Below, in pieces: positions 36,087 through 43,999 of a DNA stretch of 64,000 bases. Position 1 is the stretch's first letter; every line of letters begins with the position of its first letter. A program made the translations under genes and the position numbers. This DNA is from Mariniflexile sp. AS56 (lineage in GTDB: Bacteria > Bacteroidota > Bacteroidia > Flavobacteriales > Flavobacteriaceae): assembly GCF_030552475.1 (NCBI RefSeq), contig NZ_JAUPED010000006.1, forward strand, positions 124,001 through 188,000. Reading direction: 5' to 3'. The notes below the pieces were generated by a model. It made no database searches. It saw only the letters and a program-made list of their open reading frames with translations, and was not told the origin of the DNA.

Positions 36087-37946
36087 ATGAAGCGAACACA
36101 TTTTTATGAATTTCCTGTAAAAGGGCTATTGAAAAGAGCGAATATCATAAGCTACCTTTTCCTTTTGGTATTACCAATGGCGCTTTTTTCTTGTAAATCG
36201 AACCAGAAAAAAGTTGAAAGTAAAGACAAACGACCGAATATTGTTTTTGTTATAACCGACGACCAAGGCTACGGAGATTTAGGGCATACAGGAAACCCAA
36301 TTATAAAAACACCTACCATCGATAAATTTGCGACAGAGGCCGTAAGTTTAACAAATTACCATGTAGGTACTACGTGTGCTCCTACCAGAGCAGGATTGTT
36401 AACAGGTAGAAATTGTAATAGAAACGGTGTGTGGCATACTATTATGGGGGCGTCTATGCTAAATCGTGAAGAAGTAACCATGGCCGATGTATTAAAAGAA
36501 AATGGTTATAAAACAGGTATGTTTGGTAAATGGCATTTAGGAGATAACCATCCATTTAGACCATATGAAAGAGGTTTTGATGAAGCATTTTACCATGGTG
36601 GTGGTGGTATTGGACAAACACCAGATTATTGGAATAATGATTATTTCGATGATTCTTATCAAAGAAACGGTGTTCCTGAGAAAAAGGAAGGCTATTGTAC
36701 CGATGTTTGGTTTGATGAAGCTATGAGTTTTATTGAAGATAAAAAGGACGAACCATTCTTCTGTTACTTAAGCTTAAATGCACCTCACGGACCTTATAAT
36801 GTGCCGGAAGAATATTATAATATGTATAAAGATGAAACGGCCATTAGTGAGAAACAAAAGCGTTTTTATGGGATGATTACTAATATTGACGATAATTTCT
36901 CAAAGTTGTTGAATAAACTAGAAACTTTAGGTATTGCTGAAAATACCATTATTGTTTTCACAACAGATAATGGAACGGCAAGAGGTTATAGCGTAGATGA
37001 AAAATCGAATGAGTTATTAGGGTACAATGCAGGAATGCGAGGTACTAAAGGGAGTGAATATGACGGTGGGCATCGTGTACCTTTTATAGTTAGATGGCCA
37101 GATGGTGGATTAACAGGAGGTAAATCATTAAACAGTTTGGTGGCGCATGTAGATATGCTACCAACTCTAACAAAATTGGTTGGTCAAGATTTTAAGTCTT
37201 CAAAAACCATGGATGGTACAGATGTTAGCGATTATTTATTAGGAAAAGCAGACGCACCAAAACGTTATTTAGTTACAGATACACAACGTGTTCCTTGGCC
37301 AATAAAAGGTAAAAATAGTTGTGTTATGGATGATGAATGGCGTTTAATTAAAGGAAAAGAACTTTATAATATTAATGAAGACCCAGGACAGGAAAACAAC
37401 GTTGCAGATGCACACCCAGAAAAAGTAGCCGAAATGAATGCTTTTTATGAAAGCTGGTGGGAAGATGTTATTAAAGAAACTAAATTTTCAGTGATCGAAT
37501 TGGGAGTAACCGATATGGATGTACTTACATGTCATGACGCACGTACCATAGATTTCTACCCACCATGGAACCAACAAATGATTCGTGCAGGAAAACCAAT
37601 GGAACCAGCACCGTTTACAGTTAATTTTGTAAAAGCTGGGAATTATAGGTTTTATTTAAGACGATGGCCAGTAGAAAGTGGTTTATCCCTTGGTGCAGCA
37701 CTAACCGACGGACAAGCAGAAACTTCACATACAGAAGCTATTGTTGATGGAAAATCTATGAAGTTTTCTAAAGCCTATTTAAAAATAGCAGGTAAACAAG
37801 TGGAGGCTAATGTAGATAATAACCTGGGTGCTACAGTGCTTGAAATGGAAGTTGCTGAAGGTGAAACAGAACTAGTAGCCTATTTTGATATGGAAGATGG
37901 AACGCCTTGTAATGCGTTTTATATTGATGTTGAAAAATTGAATTAG
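36087..37946 (+). CDS. S1-family sulfatase with C-terminal beta-sandwich, lipoprotein
   Basis: A 619-residue sulfatase, longer than usual because of an extra C-terminal domain. The lipobox LFSC gives Cys36 after a long N-terminal leader. Metal aspartates are 58-59 (TDDQGYGD), and the maturation motif C-A-P-T-R starts at Cys97. FGKWHLGDNHPF, TTDNGTARGY and DGGHRVPFIVRW follow. Residues about 470-619 form a lectin-like module (FTVNFVKAGNYRFYLRRWPVESG … AFYIDVEKL) that also survives in the broken sulfatase at 22134. A strong hairpin follows at 37966-37996. Subfamily and sulfate position are unknown. Confidence 0.93.
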   Translation: MKRTHFYEFPVKGLLKRANIISYLFLLVLPMALFSCKSNQKKVESKDKRPNIVFVITDDQGYGDLGHTGNPIIKTPTIDKFATEAVSLTNYHVGTTCAPTRAGLLTGRNCNRNGVWHTIMGASMLNREEVTMADVLKENGYKTGMFGKWHLGDNHPFRPYERGFDEAFYHGGGGIGQTPDYWNNDYFDDSYQRNGVPEKKEGYCTDVWFDEAMSFIEDKKDEPFFCYLSLNAPHGPYNVPEEYYNMYKDETAISEKQKRFYGMITNIDDNFSKLLNKLETLGIAENTIIVFTTDNGTARGYSVDEKSNELLGYNAGMRGTKGSEYDGGHRVPFIVRWPDGGLTGGKSLNSLVAHVDMLPTLTKLVGQDFKSSKTMDGTDVSDYLLGKADAPKRYLVTDTQRVPWPIKGKNSCVMDDEWRLIKGKELYNINEDPGQENNVADAHPEKVAEMNAFYESWWEDVIKETKFSVIELGVTDMDVLTCHDARTIDFYPPWNQQMIRAGKPMEPAPFTVNFVKAGNYRFYLRRWPVESGLSLGAALTDGQAETSHTEAIVDGKSMKFSKAYLKIAGKQVEANVDNNLGATVLEMEVAEGETELVAYFDMEDGTPCNAFYIDVEKLN

Positions 37947-37965
37947 TAATAAAACAAATAAAATT

Positions 37966-37996
37966 GCCTGTAAAATTTGATGGAAGTTTTACAGGC
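37966..37996 (+). terminator. Hairpin terminator after sulfatase 36087-37946
   Basis: GCCTGTAAAA at 37966-37975 and TTTTACAGGC at 37987-37996 form a perfect ten-bp stem around an 11-base loop. It stands 19 bp after the stop codon and at the border to the non-carbohydrate genes. No long T run follows. Confidence 0.6.
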
Positions 37997-38063
37997 CATT
38001 TATATAATGATCTATTAAGGCACTACATTTAAGGTGTTTTAATAGATTTTTTTTTTACATAAT

Positions 38064-38099
38064 ATGGGACTCGATAGAAACGAGCGCTAGTTGGGGCTT
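38064..38099. repeat. Imperfect 36-bp direct repeat, left copy
   Basis: The stretch AATATGGGACTCGATAG, then AAACGAGCGCTAG (38078-38090) and TTGGGG, resembles the copy at 38672-38708. The central 13 bases are identical. The two copies bracket a single small broken gene, as in gene cassettes. The type of repeat is unknown. Confidence 0.55.
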
Positions 38100-38169
38100 T
38101 ATTTAGGACTGAAAACGATTGCTTATTTCAAAAAAGCAGTATATTTAAATTGAATGAAACAGTAGAATC

Positions 38170-38655
38170 ATGAAAACAGATGCATTTAACTTTTTGTTAT
38201 TGATAATAATTGCAGTAAATTATTCAAATGCCCAAATAACATCTATAGAGGGAGATTATACACTTTATAAAACTAACTTTCATAGTTAATATAATGATAC
38301 CATTGCTAAGCAACCGTACAATCTGAAACAAAAGATATCTAATTCAACAATTAAAGCAGAATATGTGTCCAATAGTTTCGATTCTGCGTTTTTAGAAGAA
38401 TCAATTACTAATTCGAACTATACACTATTAAAAAATAATAAAGAACGAATAAAGCTGTTATATAATATCGATCAAGATGGTCATGCTTATTCATGTGCTT
38501 TTCGTATTCGAACTTCATCCATAAATAACCTCAGTAATAACGAAATTGAAACTATTTTAACGAGAGCAATGCAGCATAGGTTTCGCTTAACTAATATTCC
38601 TGATGGGGTTCGTTTCTTTTACTATGCATTCGCTGTTACCTATCTTATAAATTGA
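38170..38655 (+). pseudogene. Small secreted protein gene with an in-frame stop
   Basis: One frame runs 162 codons from the ATG at 38170 to TGA at 38655, but codon 40 is TAA (38287-38289). The first 39 residues are a signal peptide (…NYSNAQ) and a short mature start (ITSIEGDYTLYKTNFHS). After the stop, the same frame continues through NDTIAKQPYN and NYTLLKNNKERIKLL to VTYLIN, so a single nonsense change broke a 161-residue exported protein. No family is recognised. Re-initiation at the later ATG (38365) would give only a signal-less 96-residue fragment. It is not carbohydrate-related by any visible motif and lies between two direct repeats. Confidence 0.7.
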
Positions 38656-38671
38656 TGTTGTTTTTACTCAA

Positions 38672-38708
38672 CATGGCACTGGTTACAAACGAGCGCTAGC
38701 AAGGGGAA
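38672..38708. repeat. Imperfect 36-bp direct repeat, right copy
   Basis: AACATGGCACTGGTTAC, then AAACGAGCGCTAG (38687-38699) and CAAGGGG, is the second copy of the repeat at 38064-38099. It ends directly at the 3-prime end of the next minus-strand gene. No third copy is seen after 39467. Confidence 0.55.
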
Positions 38709-39467
38709 TTACCGTGTATATTCGTCTTTAAAATATTTTAATTCATTTGATGATGATTTTCCTATAGATTTTGCAATTTCCTTTTCATCTTTCATTCGCA
38801 TCAATTCAAAATTTAATGTATTTAAATTTAGTGCATCTCCTTCATATACTTTATTTAAAAGGTTTTCTAAATATTGATTGTTTTCAGGATTTTGTTTGGT
38901 ACAGATTTCTTCAAAAAGGGTGTGTTTAAATAATGTAAAGTTATACAGGTCTCTTAAAATAACCTTATCGACATAACGGTTGTATAATTCCCATCTGTTT
39001 TCGTCAACTTTTATCATAAGGTTTACTTGCGTATATAAGCCATATCCTCTACCTGGAACCTCAGTATGTGACCAAGACTTTACCCAACAGTATTGTTTAT
39101 TGTCATATTCAAAATACATTTCCTGTATAAGATCAGAATAATGTTTATCTCTATCAACAGTTGCTCTTCTCTTAAACCATTCTTTTCTAGCTTCACTAAT
39201 TGGCAAATTTTTATTGTAATGATTTAACCTGCTCCATTCTACAGAATTTTCAGAAGCAAGTGAATTTAATAATTCTTTAGGTGTTCTGTTTTTTGCTTGT
39301 TTAATATCCTTATATAATTTTTTAATCTTTATTGAAGGATTGTATGTAACCAGCTTTACATTTTTAATTTGAGATGAGGTGGTAAGTCTCACATTATGAC
39401 TCGTGTTTTGAGAATATGTAAAGAATCCTAGTATCAAAAAACTGTATTTTATTAGTTTTAAAATCAT
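38709..39467 (-). CDS. Exported protein of unknown function
   Basis: I do not recognise this 252-residue protein. It begins with a hydrophobic signal ending FTYS-QN and is then polar and rich in Lys, Asn and Tyr. KQYCWVKSWSHTEVPGRGYG in the middle is the only cysteine-containing motif of note, and the second half (ENRWELYNRYVDK, LNFELMRMKDEKEIA) looks helical. No enzyme motif is visible. It lies 68 bp before the CarboxypepD_reg-like gene in transcription order reversed (both minus strand), and the pair may be co-transcribed. Nothing links it to sugar use, and with the broken gene next to it, it may be a separate insertion. Confidence 0.6.
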   Translation of the reverse strand: MILKLIKYSFLILGFFTYSQNTSHNVRLTTSSQIKNVKLVTYNPSIKIKKLYKDIKQAKNRTPKELLNSLASENSVEWSRLNHYNKNLPISEARKEWFKRRATVDRDKHYSDLIQEMYFEYDNKQYCWVKSWSHTEVPGRGYGLYTQVNLMIKVDENRWELYNRYVDKVILRDLYNFTLFKHTLFEEICTKQNPENNQYLENLLNKVYEGDALNLNTLNFELMRMKDEKEIAKSIGKSSSNELKYFKDEYTR

Positions 39468-39535
39468 TTTCGCTTTTTAGTATTCCGTTATTTTATCGTA
39501 ATCAAGTACATTAAAACTTTCAAAATAATTTAACA

Positions 39536-40729
39536 TTAATTATTAACCGCATTGAATTGAGTTTCTAACGGCACACCGTAAATAGATTCCAACTCCTTAA
39601 CGCTTTTTTTGTAATATGCTGTTGCTGGTGGTAAGTTGAAATTATTCCAAAAAAACGAGTTATATTTCACTTCTACATCTTGCATTCTTTTGCGATAAAC
39701 GTCTGAATGTTCAGTGTCTATGTTTTTTTTATTAGTTTCTATACCCAAAACGATTATTTCATTTCTTACCGCAATTTTTGCGTTTTTTGTTTTTGTTCCT
39801 AAAATTATTTGTTGATGTTCCGTTAAATTTTGATGTCTTCTTGTGTAATGATTGTGATAGCTTAAATAGAGTTTTCCGTCTTTATTTTTTTTATAGATAT
39901 ACATGACAGTAGAAGATTTATTGGTGGTTTTATATATCTTAAAGTCATTAACACCTATATAAAGGATAGGATCTAAATAAGGCTGTCTTTTTTTTGTTTT
40001 AATTTGAGCTTCAATAATTACAATATCCTCCCCGTCATAAGAAGTGTCTCCGGTTTTTGTCCATTTATAATCATTAATAGAAAGACCTCTTCTTAAAGGG
40101 TCTATACGAGTCATAAAATTTATAGGGTATATGCTTCTTGATTTTTTATCCTTAAAAAACCTATAATCTGCCGATTTTCTACCCTCTACAACCTCTATTC
40201 TGTTTACTTCTTGTCCGCCACTAGGACCTCTATCTTTAACTTTTAAATAATGTTCAACAAAAAATTTAGCTTCGTCATTTTCAACAGCGAAAAATCGATT
40301 CAAAATTTTTAATTCGTGTACCGAGCTTACCGTATTATTCTTTAAGTTTTTAAACGCTAACTGCACATATTGCGCGGGTTGTAATATATTAACTTCATCA
40401 AGAGATACGATATCTTCCTCCAGAATGATTGTTTTTTCGCTTAAGGCTAAAAAATCTTTCACTAGTATTTTTGAGGTTAGATAGCCTATGCTTGAAACCT
40501 CTAGGGTGTCTAATAAATTATCTTTTGATAGTTCTAAGTAAAACTTACCATCTTCATTACTTGAAGTTCCTATCCATTTAGAAGGTATTCCAATAGCCGC
40601 ATAGGGGATGCTATATTTAGTTTGATCTAAAATAACACCTTCCATTTTCAATGAGTTTTGTTGAGATTGTACCGAAATGGTTAAAAGAAAGAAAGCAGAA
40701 ACAAGGGTGATTGCTTTTAATGAATACAT
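39536..40729 (-). CDS. CarboxypepD_reg-like exported protein
   Basis: A 397-residue protein with a signal ending VQS-QQ. Residues about 25-115 are a carboxypeptidase-regulatory-like beta domain (MEGVILDQTKYSIPYAAIGIPSKWIGTSSNEDGKFYLEL, ended with LDEVNI), the type found at the start of TonB-dependent receptors and in Bacteroidota DUF5686-like proteins. The rest (FFVEHYLKVKDRG, DPILYIGVNDFKIYKTTN) has no named fold I can give. I use the ATG at 40729; an ATG 20 codons upstream is possible but would precede the signal. It lacks a TonB plug or barrel, so it is not a transporter. It has no visible sugar link. Confidence 0.7.
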   Translation of the reverse strand: MYSLKAITLVSAFFLLTISVQSQQNSLKMEGVILDQTKYSIPYAAIGIPSKWIGTSSNEDGKFYLELSKDNLLDTLEVSSIGYLTSKILVKDFLALSEKTIILEEDIVSLDEVNILQPAQYVQLAFKNLKNNTVSSVHELKILNRFFAVENDEAKFFVEHYLKVKDRGPSGGQEVNRIEVVEGRKSADYRFFKDKKSRSIYPINFMTRIDPLRRGLSINDYKWTKTGDTSYDGEDIVIIEAQIKTKKRQPYLDPILYIGVNDFKIYKTTNKSSTVMYIYKKNKDGKLYLSYHNHYTRRHQNLTEHQQIILGTKTKNAKIAVRNEIIVLGIETNKKNIDTEHSDVYRKRMQDVEVKYNSFFWNNFNLPPATAYYKKSVKELESIYGVPLETQFNAVNN

Positions 40730-40848
40730 AATAATAGTTTTTTGTTTTTTTAATAGATTAATGCTTTTAATACAAAAAGCATAGACCATTTTGAAATGGT
40801 TTTAAAATCTAGCGATACTAGAATTTAAGAGGCAAAGCTGGACCCAGA

Positions 40849-40872
40849 GCCCTGAAAAGGACCTTTTAGGCT
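40849..40872 (-). terminator. Hairpin after paralogue B gene
   Basis: AGCC at 40849-40852 and GGCT at 40869-40872, with inner AAAAGG and CCTTTT, form an imperfect stem 62 bp beyond the stop of the minus-strand gene ending at 40934. It may end the susCD operon. Confidence 0.3.
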
Positions 40873-40933
40873 TTAATTCAGAATATAAAATTCTAAGGTA
40901 TTTTAGTTTCATAGATTTGGAAGGAGCCTATGA

Positions 40934-42076
40934 CTATTTCCAATCTATTTTAGCGTCTTTGGTGTCAAGGTTAACCCAAACAGAAGCGTGCTCGAATTCA
41001 CGGGTTAGTATCCAACCATTTACTTTCATATCGTGTAATGGTTTACCTAAGTGTTTATCAAATTCAGGATACCAATCTGTTGCTCCATGTTCAAAACGGT
41101 AACCCCAATTGTATATGAAATAGGAGTTTTCTTGAGCACCGACTAAAAATGAAGCTAATGGAAATGTGATGTTTTCTTTAGATATTTTTTGCTTTTCTTT
41201 TAAAGGTTTCGCCATGAAATCTTTGTCTATCCAAGCATATCCAGGCCATCCTTTAAAAACAACAATTTTTCCTGTTTTTCCAGCTTTTTCCATTTCCAGT
41301 ATGTCTTGAAGCATGCTTTCTTTGGAATGACTTTGGATTATGCCAAAATGCTCAATCATTACAGCATCGGTGTTATCCGGGAAGTTATTTCCAACATTTC
41401 TATTGGGAGTACTTCGTATGCCGTTATAAACTATGAGCTTGTCATTTCCAAGAGCAATTCTGGTCTCAGCTATTAACTTTTTTAAGCCGTCTAAAATGCT
41501 ATTATATTTCGTTTCTCCCCAAAATTCAATATTGGCAGGATTTGTTACTTGAATAAACGCATCCATGAAAACACCATCGGTAGAACCTTTAGTGATTTCA
41601 TTTTTTGCCGTTTCAACCCACCATTTTCTTACTGCTGGATTGGACAAATCATAGCGTTTTATTTTTTCGTTTTTTAGATCAAGTTTTCCGTCCTTAGTTT
41701 TTAGCCACCATTCGGGGTGATTTGTGTAAACATCATGTGCTTCATACATGGAGTAATCTAAAAAGGCATTCCAATAGAAAATAACTTTCATATCTGGATT
41801 GAATCGCTTTAATTTTTTAGCGTCGGCCTCAATACCCATTTCTGTGTTTTTATATGTAGGAAGCCCATGTCCCTTTTCTAAAACAATAAAATTGGAACGG
41901 GATGTAATAAATTTTGCCTCATCGTTGGTTAATGCGCCGTTTTTTCCAAAATGAAATGCAATGGGAACTTTATCCCAATTGAATTTTGGAAAGGCTTGGT
42001 TTGTTTGACTTGTAGATTGATAACAAATAAACAAGATCAACGCATTAATTACAATTTTGACAGAAGTACGTTTCAT
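40934..42076 (-). CDS. Unassigned TIM-barrel glycoside hydrolase-like protein, paralogue B
   Basis: A 380-residue exported protein (signal ending STS-QT) of the same family as 33035 and 50766. It shows FNWDKVPIAFHF, KVIFYWNAFLDY, STDGVFMDAFIQV with the conserved D-G-x-F-x-D, MIEHFGI with Glu-His, and FEHASVWV near the end. It is the last gene of the minus-strand operon susC-susD-GH29, with only three bases between the GH29 stop and its start, so it is almost surely made with the transport system. This strongly suggests a role on oligosaccharides taken in by SusCD. The family, linkage and mechanism are unknown. Confidence 0.78.
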   Translation of the reverse strand: MKRTSVKIVINALILFICYQSTSQTNQAFPKFNWDKVPIAFHFGKNGALTNDEAKFITSRSNFIVLEKGHGLPTYKNTEMGIEADAKKLKRFNPDMKVIFYWNAFLDYSMYEAHDVYTNHPEWWLKTKDGKLDLKNEKIKRYDLSNPAVRKWWVETAKNEITKGSTDGVFMDAFIQVTNPANIEFWGETKYNSILDGLKKLIAETRIALGNDKLIVYNGIRSTPNRNVGNNFPDNTDAVMIEHFGIIQSHSKESMLQDILEMEKAGKTGKIVVFKGWPGYAWIDKDFMAKPLKEKQKISKENITFPLASFLVGAQENSYFIYNWGYRFEHGATDWYPEFDKHLGKPLHDMKVNGWILTREFEHASVWVNLDTKDAKIDWK

Positions 42077-42079
42077 AAA

Positions 42080-43894
42080 TTAATTAATGGGTCTTAATGC
42101 TATTGATTTTAGACTCGCTGTTTCTCTATTTCCTTCTACCAAAGTAGTTGTTATGGTGTGAATTCCTGGGGTTTTAAATTCTAAAATCCCCATATTGTAA
42201 AATACATATTTTTCGGTGGCTGCTTGTTGGTTTTGTACCATAACACCTTCATCTGTCATAGTTTTCCAAACTAAACGGTCTTCGCCTTTATACGATAAAT
42301 CTATATAGTAGTAGCCTGCTTCTTTAACATCGATTTTCCAAGTTACTTCACCGTTTTCTTTCCAGTCGCCAACTTGATTGGCATGTTTCCATTCACCAAA
42401 TTTTTCCATCCAACGTTTGTTTTCTTGGGTGGCATTGCTAACGGTTCCAAATTCGGTTATTAACTCTGTTTCAGTATTTGGATATACACCTAATGCTGTA
42501 TCTTCAGCAACTATTTCAGCGTTATTTTGAATATCAACCTCCACTTCAATAATAGAAATTAAAAGATCTGGTGCTTTATAGGGCACATTGAAAGTTACCC
42601 AATTATCTTTACCTTGATTGAATTCAATGGTTTTATCTTCACCTTCAGGATTTAATATTTTAGCCGACTTAATTTTAGTTTTCAAACCAGGTAAATACAA
42701 TTTACCATCCGTAGGCCATTCTGAAACTGCTAAATACATGCTGCTACCTTTGGTAGTCACATCACCCCATGGTAATTTGTAATCCCATGGTGAAGCGCCT
42801 GCTGCATATACTACTTGAGGGTATTTCTTTAACCATTTCCCTGATTCTCTTAAAAATTCAGCACCTATTTCAGGAACCATACCTAATTGGTTTGGACCTA
42901 CATTAAATAGATAAGAACCACCTCTAGCAACGGTTTCTACCAATCGGCCTAAAATTATTTTCGGACTTTTAAAGTTATTATCATACCAAGCATAAGACCA
43001 AGAATCGTTATTGGTATCGCATGTTTCCCATAAGCCTTCAATACGTTTTGTTGGAACTTCCATATCGCCTACACTGGCATAATCGCCTAAACCATAACCT
43101 ACACGGCTACACATCATAGCTTTTGGTTGTAGTTTTCTAACCATAGCGGCTAACTCCACAACGTATTTTTCTTCCATATCTCCAGGCGTATCAAACCATA
43201 CAAAATCGATATCGCCATAATTTGTGCAAATTTCTTTTACTTGTGGCTTACACTTGTTATAAAAGTAATCTTTAAAAGTAGCTTCTTTGCCCTTTTCGTC
43301 TGTCTTAGGGCCCCTAGTTCCTCCAGGTGCTGTCCAATCTTGGTTGTGCGAGTAATAGAACCCGAAACCTAAGCCTATTTCGTGACAGGCATCTGCCAAC
43401 TCGTGCATAGGGTCTCTTCCAAAAGGTGTGGCATCTACAATGTTAAAATCACTTACTTTAGAATCGAACATGGCAAACCCTTCATGATGCTTACTGGTAA
43501 TTACAATATATTTCATGCCAGCATCTTTGGCTAATTGTGCTATTTTTTTAGCATCAAAACCAGTTGGGTTAAAATTATTTGCAATTTGTTTATAATCTTT
43601 AACAGGAATTCCTGCCATTCTAGGATTCATAATCCATTCGCCTATACCGTAATACGTTTTATTGTCCCAAACGCCACCTAGATTAGAAAACAATCCCCAG
43701 TGGATAAACATTCCAAAGTTACTTTCATCAAAAAAGGTTGCTTTTCCGCTTTTTAAGGCGTCTACAGATACTTTTGTTTCACCCCACATTTCGTCCATGT
43801 TTTCGGTCTTAGTTTGAGAGAACGCATTCGAACTAATAAGAAGTAGGGCCATTCCCAGTAGGAAGAAAGGAGTGTTTTTTCTTTTTAAGGTCAT
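42080..43894 (-). CDS. GH29 alpha-L-fucosidase with C-terminal beta-sandwich
   Basis: A 604-residue exported fucosidase (signal ending AFS-QT). GMFIHWGLFSNLGG begins the barrel; KHHEGFAMF is the family motif with Glu in place of the usual Asp; FVWFDTPG carries nucleophile Asp235. The late catalytic part has GSYLFNVGPNQLG. Residues about 485-604 are an accessory beta-sandwich (ENGEVTWKIDVKEAGYYYIDLSYKGE, TPGIHTITTTLVEGN). It sits directly after SusD and three bases before the TIM-barrel paralogue in the same operon, so it should act on the imported oligosaccharide. Linkage preference cannot be read from sequence. Confidence 0.94.
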   Translation of the reverse strand: MTLKRKNTPFFLLGMALLLISSNAFSQTKTENMDEMWGETKVSVDALKSGKATFFDESNFGMFIHWGLFSNLGGVWDNKTYYGIGEWIMNPRMAGIPVKDYKQIANNFNPTGFDAKKIAQLAKDAGMKYIVITSKHHEGFAMFDSKVSDFNIVDATPFGRDPMHELADACHEIGLGFGFYYSHNQDWTAPGGTRGPKTDEKGKEATFKDYFYNKCKPQVKEICTNYGDIDFVWFDTPGDMEEKYVVELAAMVRKLQPKAMMCSRVGYGLGDYASVGDMEVPTKRIEGLWETCDTNNDSWSYAWYDNNFKSPKIILGRLVETVARGGSYLFNVGPNQLGMVPEIGAEFLRESGKWLKKYPQVVYAAGASPWDYKLPWGDVTTKGSSMYLAVSEWPTDGKLYLPGLKTKIKSAKILNPEGEDKTIEFNQGKDNWVTFNVPYKAPDLLISIIEVEVDIQNNAEIVAEDTALGVYPNTETELITEFGTVSNATQENKRWMEKFGEWKHANQVGDWKENGEVTWKIDVKEAGYYYIDLSYKGEDRLVWKTMTDEGVMVQNQQAATEKYVFYNMGILEFKTPGIHTITTTLVEGNRETASLKSIALRPIN

Positions 43895-43930
43895 TATTAA
43901 TTTTTTTATTTTTGAAAAGTTTAAAATGTA

Positions 43931-43977
43931 TTATTAAAGGGATTTGGTTAAGGTGTTTAATTAAAGCCCCTTAATAA
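43931..43977 (-). terminator. Intra-operon hairpin between susD and GH29
   Basis: TTATTAAAGGG at 43931-43941 and CCCCTTAATAA at 43967-43977 pair with one mismatch around a 25-base loop, between the susD stop and the GH29 start. It may lower read-through or protect the susCD message, so that transporter and enzyme amounts differ. Confidence 0.4.
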
Positions 43978-43999
43978 TTGTATTTTGTGTTAAAAGGTT

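Noticed and set aside
38064-38708. Classical integron attC sites
   Set aside because: The repeats lack clear RYYYAAC/GTTRRRY ends at both sides, and no integron integrase is visible, so only the neutral term cassette-like is used.
40730-40789. Upstream ATG of the CarboxypepD_reg-like gene
   Set aside because: It would put 20 residues, including charged ones, before the signal peptide.
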